A stretch of 64,000 bases of DNA, from positions 44,288-108,287 of the forward strand of contig NZ_JHVH01000015.1 in assembly GCF_000620045.1 (NCBI RefSeq). Direction: 5' to 3'. Every line of letters begins with the position of its first letter. Positions within the stretch are counted from its first letter, which is position 1. This stretch comes from Halomonas halodenitrificans DSM 735. GTDB lineage: Bacteria > Pseudomonadota > Gammaproteobacteria > Pseudomonadales > Halomonadaceae. A program made the translations under genes and the position numbers. The notes beneath the pieces were generated by a model. The model was not told the origin of the DNA. It saw only the letters and a list, made by a program, of their open reading frames with translations, and did not search any database. Below are positions 38,408 to 48,884 of this stretch, piece by piece.

Positions 38408-39664
38408 ATGGGGTTTCAAAAAATCGTTTTGCCTAATGGTGGTCAGAAGATCGCCGTCAATGCCGACAATAGCCTCAATGTCCCGAACGAACCGATCATT
38501 CCGTTCATCGAGGGTGACGGCATCGGTGCCGACGTCACTCCGGCGATGAAGATCGCCATCGACGCCGCCGTGCAGAAGGCCTACGGCGGCGAGCGCCGGA
38601 TTCACTGGATGGAAGTCTATGCCGGCGAGAAGGCGACCCAGGTCTATGATGCCGACACCTGGCTACCGGAAGAGACGCTGGAAGCCGTCAAGGACTACGT
38701 CGTCTCCATCAAGGGGCCGCTGACCACCCCGGTGGGTGGTGGTATTCGCTCGCTGAACGTGGCGTTGCGTCAGAAGCTCGACCTCTATGTCTGCCAGCGC
38801 CCGGTACGCTGGTTCGAGGGGGTGCCGAGCCCGGTGAAGGCGCCCGGCGACGTCGACATGGTCATCTTTCGCGAGAATTCCGAGGATATCTATGCCGGTG
38901 TGGAGTGGAAGGCCGGTTCGCCGGAGGCCGACAGGGTAATCGAGTTCCTCCGCGAGGAGATGGGTGTCACCAACATCCGGTTCCCGGAGGAGTGCGGTAT
39001 CGGCGTCAAGCCGGTCTCCGTGGAGGGCACCAAGCGTCTGGTGCGCCAGGCCCTGCAGTACACCATCGACAACGATCGCGAATCGCTGACCCTGGTGCAT
39101 AAGGGCAATATCATGAAATTCACGGAAGGCGCCTTCAAGGACTGGGGGTATGAGCTGGCCAAGGAGGAATTCGGGGCCGAGCTCCTCGACGGGGGGCCCT
39201 GGATGATCATGAAGAACCCCAGGACCGGCAAGGAAATCGTTATCAAGGACGTGATCGCCGACGCCATGCTTCAGCAGATCCTCCTGCGTCCGGCGGAATA
39301 TGACGTGATTGCGACCCTGAATCTCAACGGCGACTATATCTCCGATGCCCTGGCCGCCGAGGTGGGTGGCATCGGTATTGCGCCGGGCGCCAACATTTCC
39401 GACACCACCGCCATGTTCGAGGCCACCCACGGCACCGCCCCGAAGTATGCCGGCCTGGACAAGGTCAATCCGGGCTCGCTGATCCTTTCCGCCGAAATGA
39501 TGCTGCGGCACATGGGGTGGGTCGAGGCCGCCGACCTGGTGCTTCAGGGCATGGAAAGGGCGATCTCCAAGGGTGAGGTCACCTACGATTTCCATCGTCA
39601 GATGGACAATGCCACGCTTCTTAAATGCTCCGAGTTCGGCCAGGCCGTCGCCGATAACATGTAA
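38408..39664 (+). CDS. icd: NADP-dependent isocitrate dehydrogenase (dimeric)
   Basis: TCA-cycle enzyme of 418 residues, E. coli Icd type. [20 protein letters not shown] and the isocitrate loop [13 protein letters not shown] (about 110-122) are present; Ser115 in that loop corresponds to the serine phosphorylated by AceK in E. coli, so flux to the glyoxylate bypass could be switched here. VVHKGN-type block [20 protein letters not shown] and [20 protein letters not shown] are also intact. AAGGGGAG precedes the start, and a strong terminator follows. Confidence 0.97.
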   Translation: MGFQKIVLPNGGQKIAVNADNSLNVPNEPIIPFIEGDGIGADVTPAMKIAIDAAVQKAYGGERRIHWMEVYAGEKATQVYDADTWLPEETLEAVKDYVVSIKGPLTTPVGGGIRSLNVALRQKLDLYVCQRPVRWFEGVPSPVKAPGDVDMVIFRENSEDIYAGVEWKAGSPEADRVIEFLREEMGVTNIRFPEECGIGVKPVSVEGTKRLVRQALQYTIDNDRESLTLVHKGNIMKFTEGAFKDWGYELAKEEFGAELLDGGPWMIMKNPRTGKEIVIKDVIADAMLQQILLRPAEYDVIATLNLNGDYISDALAAEVGGIGIAPGANISDTTAMFEATHGTAPKYAGLDKVNPGSLILSAEMMLRHMGWVEAADLVLQGMERAISKGEVTYDFHRQMDNATLLKCSEFGQAVADNM

Positions 39665-39681
39665 GGCGATCCTGCATGGCT

Positions 39682-39716
39682 GGCCCCCGTTCGCCGCCTG
39701 GCGGGCGGGGGCCTTT
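39682..39716 (+). terminator. Intrinsic terminator of icd
   Basis: Stem GGCCCCCG + CGCC paired with GGCG + CGGGGGCC (arms 39682-39695 and 39700-39713, 2x2 internal bulge, loop GCCT), then TTTG. Confidence 0.8.
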
Positions 39717-39864
39717 GCGTTGTGCCAGGCTGTTCGAAGAAGTTCGATGAACCCCGCCGGATCTCGGGCGTCCAAGTGGCAGGACGTCCAGGCCGGCTCA
39801 GTCGAGACGAATGATGCTCCCTATGTCAGCGCAGATGTTCGCCGCAGTAGCGGTGTACGGTGGT

Positions 39865-40188
39865 ATGACACGCCCGCCGGGCACCGTCGAGGATGATGAT
39901 CTGGCGGTGCAGACCGCCGACCCGCAACTGGCAACGCCACCGATGTACAAGGTGGTGTTGCACAACGATGACTTTACCCCCATGGAGTTTGTGGTAGAGG
40001 TGTTGCAGACGTTTTTCCATCTGGATAGTGAGGCCGCGGTACAGGTGATGATGACGGTGCATACCCGGGGCAAGGCGACCTGTGGCATCTTTACCCGTGA
40101 TATCGCCGAAACTAAAAGTCATCAAGTCAATCAATACGCTAGAGAGTGTCAGCATCCGCTGCTGTCGGATATCGAAGCGGCGGACTGA
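39865..40188 (+). CDS. clpS: ATP-dependent Clp protease adaptor ClpS
   Basis: Adaptor of about 107 residues that recognises N-terminal Leu, Phe, Tyr and Trp and hands the substrate to Clp[21 protein letters not shown] carries the residues that form the N-degron pocket (NDDxTPMEFV), followed by [19 protein letters not shown] and [12 protein letters not shown]. The flexible N-terminal arm before it is about 25 residues. The start at 39865 gives the family length; earlier in-frame ATGs lack a ribosome-binding site. Confidence 0.94.
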   Translation: MTRPPGTVEDDDLAVQTADPQLATPPMYKVVLHNDDFTPMEFVVEVLQTFFHLDSEAAVQVMMTVHTRGKATCGIFTRDIAETKSHQVNQYARECQHPLLSDIEAAD

Positions 40189-40332
40189 TCCCCCGGAAGT
40201 GGTGGCGATGGGCGTAAGATTCGCTGCCGTTGGTGAGTGGGCTTGCAACGGTGGCGTTTGTGCTCGATGTTGATGATACCGGATCGACGAGGATCCGATG
40301 CAATGCCCTAGGCGGCAATGAAGGGGACTGCC

Positions 40333-42606
40333 ATGCTGAGCAAAGAACTTGAACTGACCCTGAACACGGCCTTTACCGTGGCACGCTCCAAGCGCCACGA
40401 GTTCATGACCGTTGAGCATCTGCTGCTGGCGTTACTCGACAATGCCTCGGCGGCTGATGTGCTACGCGCCTGCGGGGCCAATCTCGACAAGCTGCGGTCC
40501 GACCTGCAGGACTTTATCAATTCCACGACGCCGCTGATCCCCGAGGATCACGCCGACCGCGAGACACAGCCGACGCTGGGCTTCCAGCGTGTGTTGCAGC
40601 GCGCGGTATTTCACGTGCAGTCATCCGGCAAGAACGAGGTCACCGGGGCCAATGTGCTGGTGGCGATCTTCTCCGAGCAGGAGAGTCAGGCTGTCTACTT
40701 CCTTAAACAGCAGAATGTGGCGCGCGTCGATGCCGTCAACTACATCGCCCACGGCATCTCGAAGGTCCCTGGCCACGACCAGGCGCCTTCGTCTTCCTCG
40801 GCGGAATCGGATGAGGCCGAGGAAAGTGGCGAGACCGCTTCCAACCCGTTGACCGGCTATGCCACCAATCTCAACGAACAGGCCCGCATGGGCAAGATCG
40901 ATCCACTGATCGGTCGCGAGCACGAGCTGGAGCGGGTAGTGCAGATTCTCGCCCGGCGCCGCAAGAACAACCCCCTGCTGGTGGGTGAGGCCGGCGTGGG
41001 CAAGACCGCCATCGCCGAGGGGCTGGCCAAGCGTATCGTCGAGGAGGACGTGCCCGAGGTCATCGGTGACGCCGTGGTCTACTCCCTGGACATGGGAGCG
41101 CTGCTGGCTGGCACCAAGTATCGCGGTGATTTCGAGAAGCGTTTGAAGGCGCTGCTGGCGGAATTGCGCAAGCAGCCCAATGCCATCCTCTTTATCGACG
41201 AGATCCACACCGTCATCGGTGCCGGCGCCGCCTCGGGCGGGGTGATGGATGCCTCCAACCTGCTCAAGCCGAAGCTCTCCTCCGGTGAGCTGCGCTGTAT
41301 CGGCTCTACCACCTTTCAGGAGTATCGCGGCATCTTCGAGAAGGACCGCGCCCTGGCCCGTCGCTTCCAGAAGGTGGATGTTCCGGCACCATCGGTGGAA
41401 GACACCATCCGCATCCTCAAGGGGCTGCGTTCGCGCTTCGAGGAACATCATCAGCTCAAGTATACCGACGGCGCCCTGGAGAGTGCGGCGCGCCTGGCGG
41501 ATCGCTATATCAATGACCGTTACCTTCCCGACAAGGCGATCGACGTCATCGACGAGGCAGGGGCTCACCAGCGTCTGCTTCCGCCGGAAATGAGCATCGA
41601 CACCATCGACACCGACCAGGTCGAGGCGGTGGTGGCCTCCATTGCGCGAATTCCACCCAAGAGTGTCTCCAGTTCCGATCGCAAGCTGCTGGCCAATATC
41701 GACCGTGATCTGAAGATGCTGGTATTCGGTCAGGATGAGGCGATCGATAGCCTCGCCGCGGCGATCAAGCTGTCACGGGCGGGTCTCAAGTCCCCCGACA
41801 AGCCGGTGGGGAGCTTCATGTTCGCCGGCCCTACCGGGGTGGGCAAGACCGAGGTCGCTCGCCAGCTCTCCCATATCATGGGGATCGAGCTGGTGCGCTT
41901 CGACATGTCGGAGTACATGGAGCGGCATACGGTGTCACGGCTGATCGGTGCCCCTCCGGGCTATGTCGGCTACGATCAGGGCGGCTTGTTGACGGAGGCC
42001 ATCACCAAGCAGCCGCACTGTGTGCTGTTGCTCGATGAAGTCGAGAAGGCGCATCCCGAGGTCTTCAATCTGCTGCTGCAGGTGATGGACCACGGCCGGC
42101 TGACCGATAACAATGGTCGTGAGGCCGACTTCCGCCATGTGATTCTGATCATGACCTCCAATGCCGGGGTCGAGCAGGCGTCACGGCGTTCCATCGGTTT
42201 CCAGACCCAGGACCACTCCACCGATGCCATGGAGGTGATTCGCAAGACGTTCTCGCCGGAGTTCCGCAACCGCCTGGATGGCATTATCCAGTTCCATGCG
42301 TTGCCGACCTCGGTGGTGCGCAGCGTGGTCGACAAGTTCCTGGTGGAGCTCCAGGCCCAGCTCGACGAGAAGCGAGTCCAGCTCGAAGTGGATGAAGCGG
42401 CGCGAGACTGGCTGGCGGAGCGGGGCTATGACCCGGACATGGGCGCACGCCCGATGGCCCGACTGATTCAGGAGAAGCTAAAGAAACCGTTGGCAGAGAT
42501 GATTCTGTTCGGTGAGCTCTCCGAGCACGGTGGGCTGGTCCACGTCACCGTGGAGGGAGGGGAGTTGCACCTCGAGACCGAGTCGGAAATGGCCGACGCC
42601 CCTTGA
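40333..42606 (+). CDS. clpA: ATP-dependent Clp protease ATP-binding subunit ClpA
   Basis: AAA+ unfoldase of 757 residues that works with ClpP. The N-domain (about 1-145; [17 protein letters not shown]) binds ClpS. Two AAA modules follow, with Walker A at 218-225 (GEAGVGKT) and 499-506 (GPTGVGKT); [19 protein letters not shown] and [20 protein letters not shown] hold the Walker B motifs. The ClpP-binding loop appears as the IGF-type motif in [10 protein letters not shown]. The start at 40333 follows GGGGA; an ATG 15 nt earlier is less likely. It lies 144 nt after clpS. Confidence 0.97.
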   Translation: MLSKELELTLNTAFTVARSKRHEFMTVEHLLLALLDNASAADVLRACGANLDKLRSDLQDFINSTTPLIPEDHADRETQPTLGFQRVLQRAVFHVQSSGKNEVTGANVLVAIFSEQESQAVYFLKQQNVARVDAVNYIAHGISKVPGHDQAPSSSSAESDEAEESGETASNPLTGYATNLNEQARMGKIDPLIGREHELERVVQILARRRKNNPLLVGEAGVGKTAIAEGLAKRIVEEDVPEVIGDAVVYSLDMGALLAGTKYRGDFEKRLKALLAELRKQPNAILFIDEIHTVIGAGAASGGVMDASNLLKPKLSSGELRCIGSTTFQEYRGIFEKDRALARRFQKVDVPAPSVEDTIRILKGLRSRFEEHHQLKYTDGALESAARLADRYINDRYLPDKAIDVIDEAGAHQRLLPPEMSIDTIDTDQVEAVVASIARIPPKSVSSSDRKLLANIDRDLKMLVFGQDEAIDSLAAAIKLSRAGLKSPDKPVGSFMFAGPTGVGKTEVARQLSHIMGIELVRFDMSEYMERHTVSRLIGAPPGYVGYDQGGLLTEAITKQPHCVLLLDEVEKAHPEVFNLLLQVMDHGRLTDNNGREADFRHVILIMTSNAGVEQASRRSIGFQTQDHSTDAMEVIRKTFSPEFRNRLDGIIQFHALPTSVVRSVVDKFLVELQAQLDEKRVQLEVDEAARDWLAERGYDPDMGARPMARLIQEKLKKPLAEMILFGELSEHGGLVHVTVEGGELHLETESEMADAP

Positions 42607-42610
42607 CACA

Positions 42611-42667
42611 GGCGGGCGTTAGCCCGCCATTCACCCACGACGCAGCGCCCTGTCGAGAGACGGGGCG
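42611..42667 (+). terminator. Two hairpins after clpA
   Basis: GGCGGGC-GTTA-GCCCGCC (42611-42628) and a 9-bp CGCCCTGTC/GACGGGGCG stem with one G-T pair (42646-42667) followed by TTGT, in the 117 nt between the convergent clpA and infA. Confidence 0.6.
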
Positions 42668-42723
42668 TTGTCATGTCGGCTACAGCGGCGGCAGGGAGGA
42701 GGCGAGTGGCTCGACCGCCGGGA

Positions 42724-42942
42724 TCAGCGGGAGCGGTAGACGATACGGCCCTTGGTCAGGTCGTAGGGAGTCAGCTCTACCTTGACCTTGTCGCCGGTGA
42801 GGATGCGGATATAGTTCTTGCGCATCTTGCCGGAGATATGTGCGGTTACCACGTGTCCGTTCTCGAGCTCGACGCGAAAGGTGGTGTTGGGAAGCGTGTC
42901 GACGATGACACCTTCCATCTCGATATGGTCTTCACGTGCCAT
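42724..42942 (-). CDS. infA: Translation initiation factor IF-1
   Basis: 72-residue OB-fold factor that sits in the ribosomal A site during initiation. The sequence [20 protein letters not shown] and the RNA-binding [20 protein letters not shown] are essentially canonical. AGGAATC precedes the ATG at 42942. A CATGGCC/GGCCATG hairpin at 42977-42998 lies in the 121-nt gap to bpt and may separate the two transcripts. infA next to clpA and aat is a known gammaproteobacterial order. Confidence 0.97.
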   Translation of the reverse strand: MAREDHIEMEGVIVDTLPNTTFRVELENGHVVTAHISGKMRKNYIRILTGDKVKVELTPYDLTKGRIVYRSR

Positions 42943-43063
42943 ATAGGCGATTCCTCGCTGTTGGTTGATCATGCCCCATGGCCTCAAAGGGGGCCATGAG
43001 AAAAGAATAGCGCGATATTGTGCCGCATGCCGGCCGGCAAGGCAAAGAATGGGTGGTAGATCC

Positions 43064-43795
43064 TCAGCTGGGGATCAGCCGCTGCCAGCGCCGACCCTCC
43101 AGGCGCTCCAGGGGCTGGAAGGACTGTTTGTAGGCCATCTTGCGGCATTCGCGGATCCAGTAACCCAGATAGACATGGGGGAGGTCTCGACGGTGGGCCA
43201 GGTCGATAAGGCTCAAGACCGCAAAGGTGCCCAGCGAGCGACGTTCCAGATCGGGGTCGAAGAAGGTGTAGATCGCCGAGAGTCCGTGGTCGAGCCGGTC
43301 GAAGGCCGTGACCGCCAGCAGGCGCCCCGCCAGGCGGAACTCCAGCAGCCTGGCGTAGGGCTGGTCGAGAGTCAGGAAGGTTCGGTATTGCTCGTGACTC
43401 GGCGGATACATGTCGCCATCGGCATGCCGCGTGCGGATATAGCGGGCATAGAGCGCGTAGTGCTCGGGATCGTAGATAGCCGGCCGCAGTTGCAGGGTCA
43501 GGTCGGCGTTGCGCCGGAGGAGGCGTCTCTGGGTGCGGTTGGGCGAGAACTCCGCCACCGGAATGCGCACCGAGATGCAGGCACTGCAGCCCTCGCAATG
43601 GGGGCGATACAGGTGGCGTCCGCTGCGCCGGAAACCGAGCAGTGCCAGACTGTCGTATACGCCCTGTCCGGGAGACTCCTGAGGGTCCAGAAATAGCGTG
43701 GTCGCCTCGCGCCCCTCCAGATAGCTGCAGGCGTGGGGCACGGTAAGGAAGAATCGCAGGTCTCGATCCGGCTGATAGGAGGTGTTGCTGCTCAC
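43064..43795 (-). CDS. bpt: Aspartate/glutamate leucyltransferase Bpt
   Basis: Transfers Leu from Leu-tRNA to proteins with N-terminal Asp or Glu, creating ClpS substrates. The 243-residue enzyme shows the ATE family N-domain [14 protein letters not shown] with its Cys pairs (about 67-72) and an earlier Cys in HACSYLEGR, and the C-domain [20 protein letters not shown]. Length and Leu-type features fit Bpt rather than the eukaryote-like arginyltransferase. It follows aat by 24 nt. Confidence 0.93.
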   Translation of the reverse strand: MSSNTSYQPDRDLRFFLTVPHACSYLEGREATTLFLDPQESPGQGVYDSLALLGFRRSGRHLYRPHCEGCSACISVRIPVAEFSPNRTQRRLLRRNADLTLQLRPAIYDPEHYALYARYIRTRHADGDMYPPSHEQYRTFLTLDQPYARLLEFRLAGRLLAVTAFDRLDHGLSAIYTFFDPDLERRSLGTFAVLSLIDLAHRRDLPHVYLGYWIRECRKMAYKQSFQPLERLEGRRWQRLIPS

Positions 43796-43819
43796 GGTGG
43801 ATCTCCCTGGCTCAGGGGG

Positions 43820-44563
43820 TCAAACACAATCGTTGTTGGGCCCGGCGAGAGGCGCGAAGGACCAGCAGGCGGGAGGCCAGTGGCCTGTTGGCGAGGCAGC
43901 GTCGTCGGGGTGGCTCAGCCACTCTTCAAGATAGTCGATGAACCCTGCCCGGGCGATCTCGCGCGCGCCCAGGCTGGCCAGATGCGGGGTGTGCATCTGG
44001 CAGTCGATCAGCCGTCCACCTCCCGCTGCCATCGAGCCGGCCAGCCGTACCAGGGCGACCTTGGAGGCGTCGGTCGCCCACGAGAACATCGACTCACCGA
44101 AGAATACCGGTCCAAGGGCGACTCCGTAGAGCCCGCCCACCAGGGCATCGTGACGCCACACTTCCACCGAATGAGCCGCCCCGATGGCGTGCAGGCGGGC
44201 GTAGGCGCGGCGCATGTCGTCATTGATCCAGGTACCTGGCTGTGCTTCCCGAGGCGCCGCGCAGGCCGCAGTCACGGCGTCAAAGGCACGATTGGCGGTT
44301 ACCGTGAAGCCACCGTTGCGCAGTCGCTTGGCCAGGCTGCGGCGTATGCGGATCTCGTTCGGAAACAGCACCATGCGTGGGTTCGGGCTCCACCACAGGA
44401 TAGGCTGGCCGTCGCTGAACCAGGGAAAGATGCCGCGTCGATAGGCCGCCAGCAGCCATTCGGGAGCCAGGGCGCCGCCCGCCGCCAACAGGCCATCGGG
44501 GTCACACAGGGCCTCGCTCACGGGAGGGAACTGGACGGGGGAGGGCGGCAACCAGGGCAGCAT
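43820..44563 (-). CDS. aat: Leucyl/phenylalanyl-tRNA--protein transferase
   Basis: 247-residue transferase that adds Leu or Phe to proteins with N-terminal Lys or Arg, again for ClpAS. FPPVSEALCDPDGLLAAGGA, AYRRGIFPWFSDGQPILWWS and VEVWRHDALVGGLYGVALG are the family hallmarks, with GESMFSWATDASKVALVRLA near the active site. Together with bpt it supplies both branches of the bacterial Leu/N-degron pathway in one locus. The 149 nt up to ftsK is a divergent promoter region without a clear promoter. Confidence 0.95.
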   Translation of the reverse strand: MLPWLPPSPVQFPPVSEALCDPDGLLAAGGALAPEWLLAAYRRGIFPWFSDGQPILWWSPNPRMVLFPNEIRIRRSLAKRLRNGGFTVTANRAFDAVTAACAAPREAQPGTWINDDMRRAYARLHAIGAAHSVEVWRHDALVGGLYGVALGPVFFGESMFSWATDASKVALVRLAGSMAAGGGRLIDCQMHTPHLASLGAREIARAGFIDYLEEWLSHPDDAASPTGHWPPACWSFAPLAGPNNDCV

Positions 44564-44712
44564 GGGGTCGATATCCTAACGTTCGAATATGCAGTGTGAA
44601 GACCGCAACGATACCACTCAAGCCGTGGCTACTGTGATGCGGCGCTTTCGCTCGGTATGATTGGCGTCACGCATTCGCATGGCGCCAGGCGTGGCGCAAG
44701 GGGGATGATCCG

Positions 44713-47700
44713 TTGAGTGTCGACAAGCAGACCGGGTCGCGGCAAGACCGCGTGACCAATGCCAGAGAATCAGCAAAACGCTTTGGAGTGAAGTTGCATG
44801 GGGCGGCACGCGAGGGCGTGGTGATTGTGCTGTTGGCAGTCTGCGTGTTTCTGCTGCTGGCGCTGTTCAGTTACGAGGGTAGTGATCCCGGGTGGTCGCG
44901 CAGTGGCCCCGAGACCGATGTGGTCAACTGGATGGGTCCGGTGGGCGCCTGGCTGGCCGATGTGACCTACTCCCTGTTTGGTGTAAGCGCCCTATGGTGG
45001 CCGGGAATGCTCGGCTTCGCCGCCTGGCGTCTGTTGCGCTCACGGCAGGTGAGACTTACCTGGGATGCGACGGCGCTGGCGGTTCGTGGTGGCGGGTTGA
45101 TCCTGTTGCTGTTGGGAACGACTGCGCTGGGTGCCTTGTACTTCTACCGCCCGGAAGGCCCCTTGCCCTACTCCACGGGGGGCATTCTCGGTGAAGGGCT
45201 GGTGGGTGCCCTTGTGCCCATGGTGGGTGTGGGTGGCAGTGGCCTGCTGGCACTCGTGGCCCTGCTCTGCGGCGTTCCGCTGTTCAGCGGGATTTCCTGG
45301 TTCAGTGTGATGGATGAGCTCGGACGCGGTGCGCTGCGCTTCTGGACCTGGCTGGCGGAACGCTTTGCCTTTACCCGCCGGGAAGCCCCGTTACCTGCGC
45401 AACCCGAGGCGCAACAGGGAAAGGCACAGAAGGAGGCGACGGAGAAATCCCGAAAGGTCGACGCACCCACGGCCGCGGCTCCTGGAGCGGTGGCAGATGA
45501 TGCCGCCCGGGGAAGGCGCTGGTGGCAGCGTGTGCTGCCAGGGCGTCGCAATGGGGCGTCCAGAGCCGCCGGCGATAGCATGACGCGTCTTGAGCCCGGC
45601 CTTGGAGATAATGGCAATACCGATATTCCCTGGGAAGTGCCCGAGCGAACGCCGTCGGCCAAGCAGCCCGGTGCCGCTGGTGTGGCGCCCAAGGCCGCGC
45701 CATCGGTTAGACAGCCCGGTGCCGCCGGTGTACCGCCCGATGCCGCGCCGTCGGCCAGGCAGCCCAGTGCCGCCGATACGCCACCCGAGGCCACGCCGTC
45801 GGTCAGGCAACCCGAGGCCGCGCCGTCGGTCAAACAACCCGAGGCCGCGCCGTCGACGAGACAGCCCGGTGGCGCCGGTGCATCACCTGAGGCCTCGGCG
45901 ACGCCAGTGTCCGGGCCCGACGACAAGCCGGCGAGGCGCGTGCCGGAGAGTGTGCCCGAGCCCGTGTTGCCCGACGATGAGGAGCCGTTGGCGGCTTGGC
46001 ATGAGCCGGCCCCGAGGCGCGAGCATGGCGACGAAGCGTCGCCGGCCGGGTCGGGCCGAGCGGTCGAGACGCCGGCGAGTGTCGCCGATGACAGGCCGGC
46101 ACCGCCGTGGCCTTCGGCGCCCAGCGAGGGCCATCTCGATGATGACGGTACGGATGATGACGGACCGAAAGTCTCCTGGGATGAGCCGGCCGTGGCCGAA
46201 GAGCCCGAACGGGTCGAGGCGCCGGCAGCCGCCAGCGGGCCGACAGTGTCCGAGGACGTCGAGCCAACCCAGACGCCGGCAGCCGCTAGCGGGCCGGCAG
46301 TAACCGAAGGCGTTGAGAGCGTCGAGAAAGCCGAGACACCCACCGGTGTCGCCGGGCCCGCCGTAGCCAGTGGCGCCGTCAGTGGCGCCGTCAGTGGCGC
46401 GGCGGCCATGGCGTCATTCCAGTCGTCTGCGCGGCCACCTGAGCCCGAGTCGGCGACCGGCGATGATGAGCCTGGTGAGCCGCGGATGGCGACTGCCGAG
46501 CAGGCCAGGGAGGCCGCCGATGAAGAGGGCATGCGGCTCTGGACCGTGGAGCATCTGCAGAACCAGCGCCCGGTTCTGGATGACCTGCCCGAACCCGATG
46601 GTGATCTGCCCAGCCTGCGTCTGCTGACGCCTACCGGCCCCCAGAAGCAGAACTATACCGGTGAACAGCTGGAGGAAATGGCGGAGCTCCTCGAGGTAAG
46701 GCTGCGCGAGTATGGCGTCAAGGCCGAGGTGGTGGAGACCTGGCCGGGGCCGGTGATCACTCGTTTCGAGATCAAGCCGGCGGCGGGTGTGAAGGTCTCC
46801 AAGATCAGTAACCTGGCCAAGGACCTGGCGCGCTCGCTGATGGTCAAGAGCGTGCGTGTGGTAGAGGTGATTCCCGGGCGGCCCACGGTCGGCATCGAGA
46901 TCCCCAACCCCCATCGCGCGATGATCCGCTTGCGCGAAGTGATCGACTCCGATCAATACCAGCAGCCCGAGTCGGCATTGACCCTGGCGCTGGGGCAGGA
47001 CATCGGCGGGGGACCGGTGGTGGCCAACCTCGGCAAGATGCCCCACCTGCTGGTGGCGGGTACCACGGGTTCGGGCAAGTCGGTAGGGGTCAACGCCATG
47101 TTGATCTCCATGCTGCTCAAGGCCACGCCTGACGAGCTGCGGCTGATCATGGTCGACCCCAAGATGCTCGAACTCTCGGTCTACGATGGCATTCCTCACT
47201 TGCTCGCTCCGGTGGTCACCGACATGAAGGAGGCCGCCAATGCCTTGCGCTGGTGCGTGGCCGAGATGGAGCGGCGCTACAAGCTGATGGCGTCCATGGG
47301 GGTGCGTAACATCGCAGGCTTCAATGCCAAGCTTGACGAGGCGGAGCAAGCCGGCGCCCAGGTGGCGGACCCACTGTGGGAACCACAGCCCTGGGAAATG
47401 CACCAGAGTCCGCCGGTTCTCGAGAAGCTGCCCTATATCGTGGTGGTGATCGACGAGTTTGCCGACATGTTCATGATCGTCGGCAAGAAGGTCGAGGAGC
47501 TGATCGCGCGGCTGGCACAGAAGGCACGTGCTGCCGGCATTCACCTGATACTCGCGACCCAGCGTCCCTCGGTGGACGTGGTGACGGGCCTGATCAAGGC
47601 CAACGTGCCGACCCGTATGGCCTTTCAGGTCTCCTCGCGGGTCGATTCGCGCACCATCCTCGACCAGGGTGGGGCCGAGAACCTGCTGGGCCACGGCGAT

Positions 47701-48102
47701 ATGCTCTATCTGCCGTCGGGGTCGGGCATGCCGTCCCGGGTCCACGGCGCCTTCGTCGATGACGATGAGGTGCACCGAGTGGTGGAAGACTGGAAGCGCC
47801 GTGGCGAACCCGAATACATCGAGGAGATCCTCTCCGGTGGCGTCTCTGCGGAGGCCCTGACCGGCCTGGAGTCCGAGGGAGGCGACGGTGACGATGCCGA
47901 GCAGGATGCGCTCTATGACGAGGCGGTGGCCTTCGTCACCGAGTCGCGACGCGCCTCGATCTCGGCGGTACAGCGGCGCTTCAAGATTGGCTACAACCGT
48001 GCCGCGCGCCTGGTGGAAGCAATGGAAGTGGCCGGCGTGGTCTCCACCATGGGCACCAACGGTGCTCGCGAAGTGCTGGCACCGCCGCCGGCCGGCGGTT
48101 GA
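44713..48102 (+). CDS. ftsK: DNA translocase FtsK
   Basis: Septum-anchored ATP-driven DNA pump that completes chromosome segregation and activates XerCD at dif. The 1129-residue product has four N-terminal membrane segments (about 35-195), a long Pro/Ala/Glu-rich linker (about 230-620), then alpha and beta motor domains with Walker A GTTGSGKS at 783-790 and Walker [16 protein letters not shown], and the C-terminal gamma winged helix (about 1065-1125; [20 protein letters not shown]). The TTG start at 44713 has GGGGGA upstream. The linker carries short peptide repeats. Confidence 0.96.
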   Translation: MSVDKQTGSRQDRVTNARESAKRFGVKLHGAAREGVVIVLLAVCVFLLLALFSYEGSDPGWSRSGPETDVVNWMGPVGAWLADVTYSLFGVSALWWPGMLGFAAWRLLRSRQVRLTWDATALAVRGGGLILLLLGTTALGALYFYRPEGPLPYSTGGILGEGLVGALVPMVGVGGSGLLALVALLCGVPLFSGISWFSVMDELGRGALRFWTWLAERFAFTRREAPLPAQPEAQQGKAQKEATEKSRKVDAPTAAAPGAVADDAARGRRWWQRVLPGRRNGASRAAGDSMTRLEPGLGDNGNTDIPWEVPERTPSAKQPGAAGVAPKAAPSVRQPGAAGVPPDAAPSARQPSAADTPPEATPSVRQPEAAPSVKQPEAAPSTRQPGGAGASPEASATPVSGPDDKPARRVPESVPEPVLPDDEEPLAAWHEPAPRREHGDEASPAGSGRAVETPASVADDRPAPPWPSAPSEGHLDDDGTDDDGPKVSWDEPAVAEEPERVEAPAAASGPTVSEDVEPTQTPAAASGPAVTEGVESVEKAETPTGVAGPAVASGAVSGAVSGAAAMASFQSSARPPEPESATGDDEPGEPRMATAEQAREAADEEGMRLWTVEHLQNQRPVLDDLPEPDGDLPSLRLLTPTGPQKQNYTGEQLEEMAELLEVRLREYGVKAEVVETWPGPVITRFEIKPAAGVKVSKISNLAKDLARSLMVKSVRVVEVIPGRPTVGIEIPNPHRAMIRLREVIDSDQYQQPESALTLALGQDIGGGPVVANLGKMPHLLVAGTTGSGKSVGVNAMLISMLLKATPDELRLIMVDPKMLELSVYDGIPHLLAPVVTDMKEAANALRWCVAEMERRYKLMASMGVRNIAGFNAKLDEAEQAGAQVADPLWEPQPWEMHQSPPVLEKLPYIVVVIDEFADMFMIVGKKVEELIARLAQKARAAGIHLILATQRPSVDVVTGLIKANVPTRMAFQVSSRVDSRTILDQGGAENLLGHGDMLYLPSGSGMPSRVHGAFVDDDEVHRVVEDWKRRGEPEYIEEILSGGVSAEALTGLESEGGDGDDAEQDALYDEAVAFVTESRRASISAVQRRFKIGYNRAARLVEAMEVAGVVSTMGTNGAREVLAPPPAGG
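45649..45880 (+). repeat. In-frame repeats in the FtsK linker
   Basis: Five to six imperfect units of the type [16 protein letters not shown] (residues about 313-390) are encoded by GC-rich DNA repeats with GCC(G/A)TCGG...AGGCAGCCCG cores. They shorten from about 20 to 11 residues toward the end. Prone to length change by slippage; coding, not CRISPR. Confidence 0.75.
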
Positions 48103-48235
48103 TGGCCTGTCGTCATATGGCGACAGCGGGGCATGACCATGCAGCTACCGTGAAGGCGCGCTTCGGGATGCAACCCGGAGGCGCGCCTGCGGTCCGAGTG
48201 TCAGGCTATTACCGGCACTCTTCAGGGAGACAGAC

Positions 48236-48865
48236 ATGACAGTAAAGAAGACCCTCGCCACTCTTGCCGTCGGCCTCGCCATGCCGTTGACGGCTCTGGC
48301 CAGCGAAGGAGCGGAGCGCCTCAGCCACATACTGGAGCCCATGCAGACGTACGCGGCCGCCTTCGAGCAGCAGATAATCGATGCCAGCGGCCAGCGGCTG
48401 CAGGAGGCCCAGGGGAACATGTGGCTGTCTCGGCCGGGAAGGTTCCGCTGGGAGGTGGACGCCCCCTACCAGCAGCTGGTGGTCTCCGACGGCGATGAGG
48501 TCGTGCTCTACGACCCTGACCTGGAACAGGCCACCGTTCAGGCGCTTGACCAGCGCGTGACCCATACGCCGGCCCTGCTGCTCTCCGGCAGCAGTGATGA
48601 CCTGGTCGAGAACTTCGATGTCACGCGCAGTCAGCAGGGCAGCGCCGAGCGCTTTCTCCTGCTGCCGAAGGACCCCGACACCCTCTTCGAGGAGCTGGAG
48701 ATGACCTTTAGAGGCGAGCGCCTGGTCGGCCTGGAAATGGTCGACAGCACGGGGCAGCGCACCGCCATTGCCTTCCGTGAGGTGGACATGAATCAGTCCA
48801 TCGCCGATGAGCGCTTCGCCTTCGAGACTCCCGAGGGTACCGACGTGATTCGCGATACCCACTGA
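48236..48865 (+). CDS. lolA: Outer-membrane lipoprotein carrier protein LolA
   Basis: Periplasmic chaperone that carries lipoproteins from LolCDE to LolB. The 209-residue precursor has a signal peptide (cleavage after LTALAS) and the incomplete beta-barrel of the family: TYAAAFEQQIIDASGQRLQE, GNMWLSRPGRFRWEVDAPYQ and VVSDGDEVVLYDPDLEQATV are diagnostic. It follows ftsK by 133 nt; an imperfect GC-rich hairpin (about 48153-48192) lies in between. ftsK-lolA-rarA is a widely kept order. Confidence 0.95.
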   Translation: MTVKKTLATLAVGLAMPLTALASEGAERLSHILEPMQTYAAAFEQQIIDASGQRLQEAQGNMWLSRPGRFRWEVDAPYQQLVVSDGDEVVLYDPDLEQATVQALDQRVTHTPALLLSGSSDDLVENFDVTRSQQGSAERFLLLPKDPDTLFEELEMTFRGERLVGLEMVDSTGQRTAIAFREVDMNQSIADERFAFETPEGTDVIRDTH

Positions 48866-48884
48866 CTCCGAGCTTCGCCGGTGA

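Noticed and set aside
45649..45880. Possible CRISPR-like repeat array
   Set aside because: Repeats are imperfect, have no unique spacers of uniform length and keep the ftsK frame.
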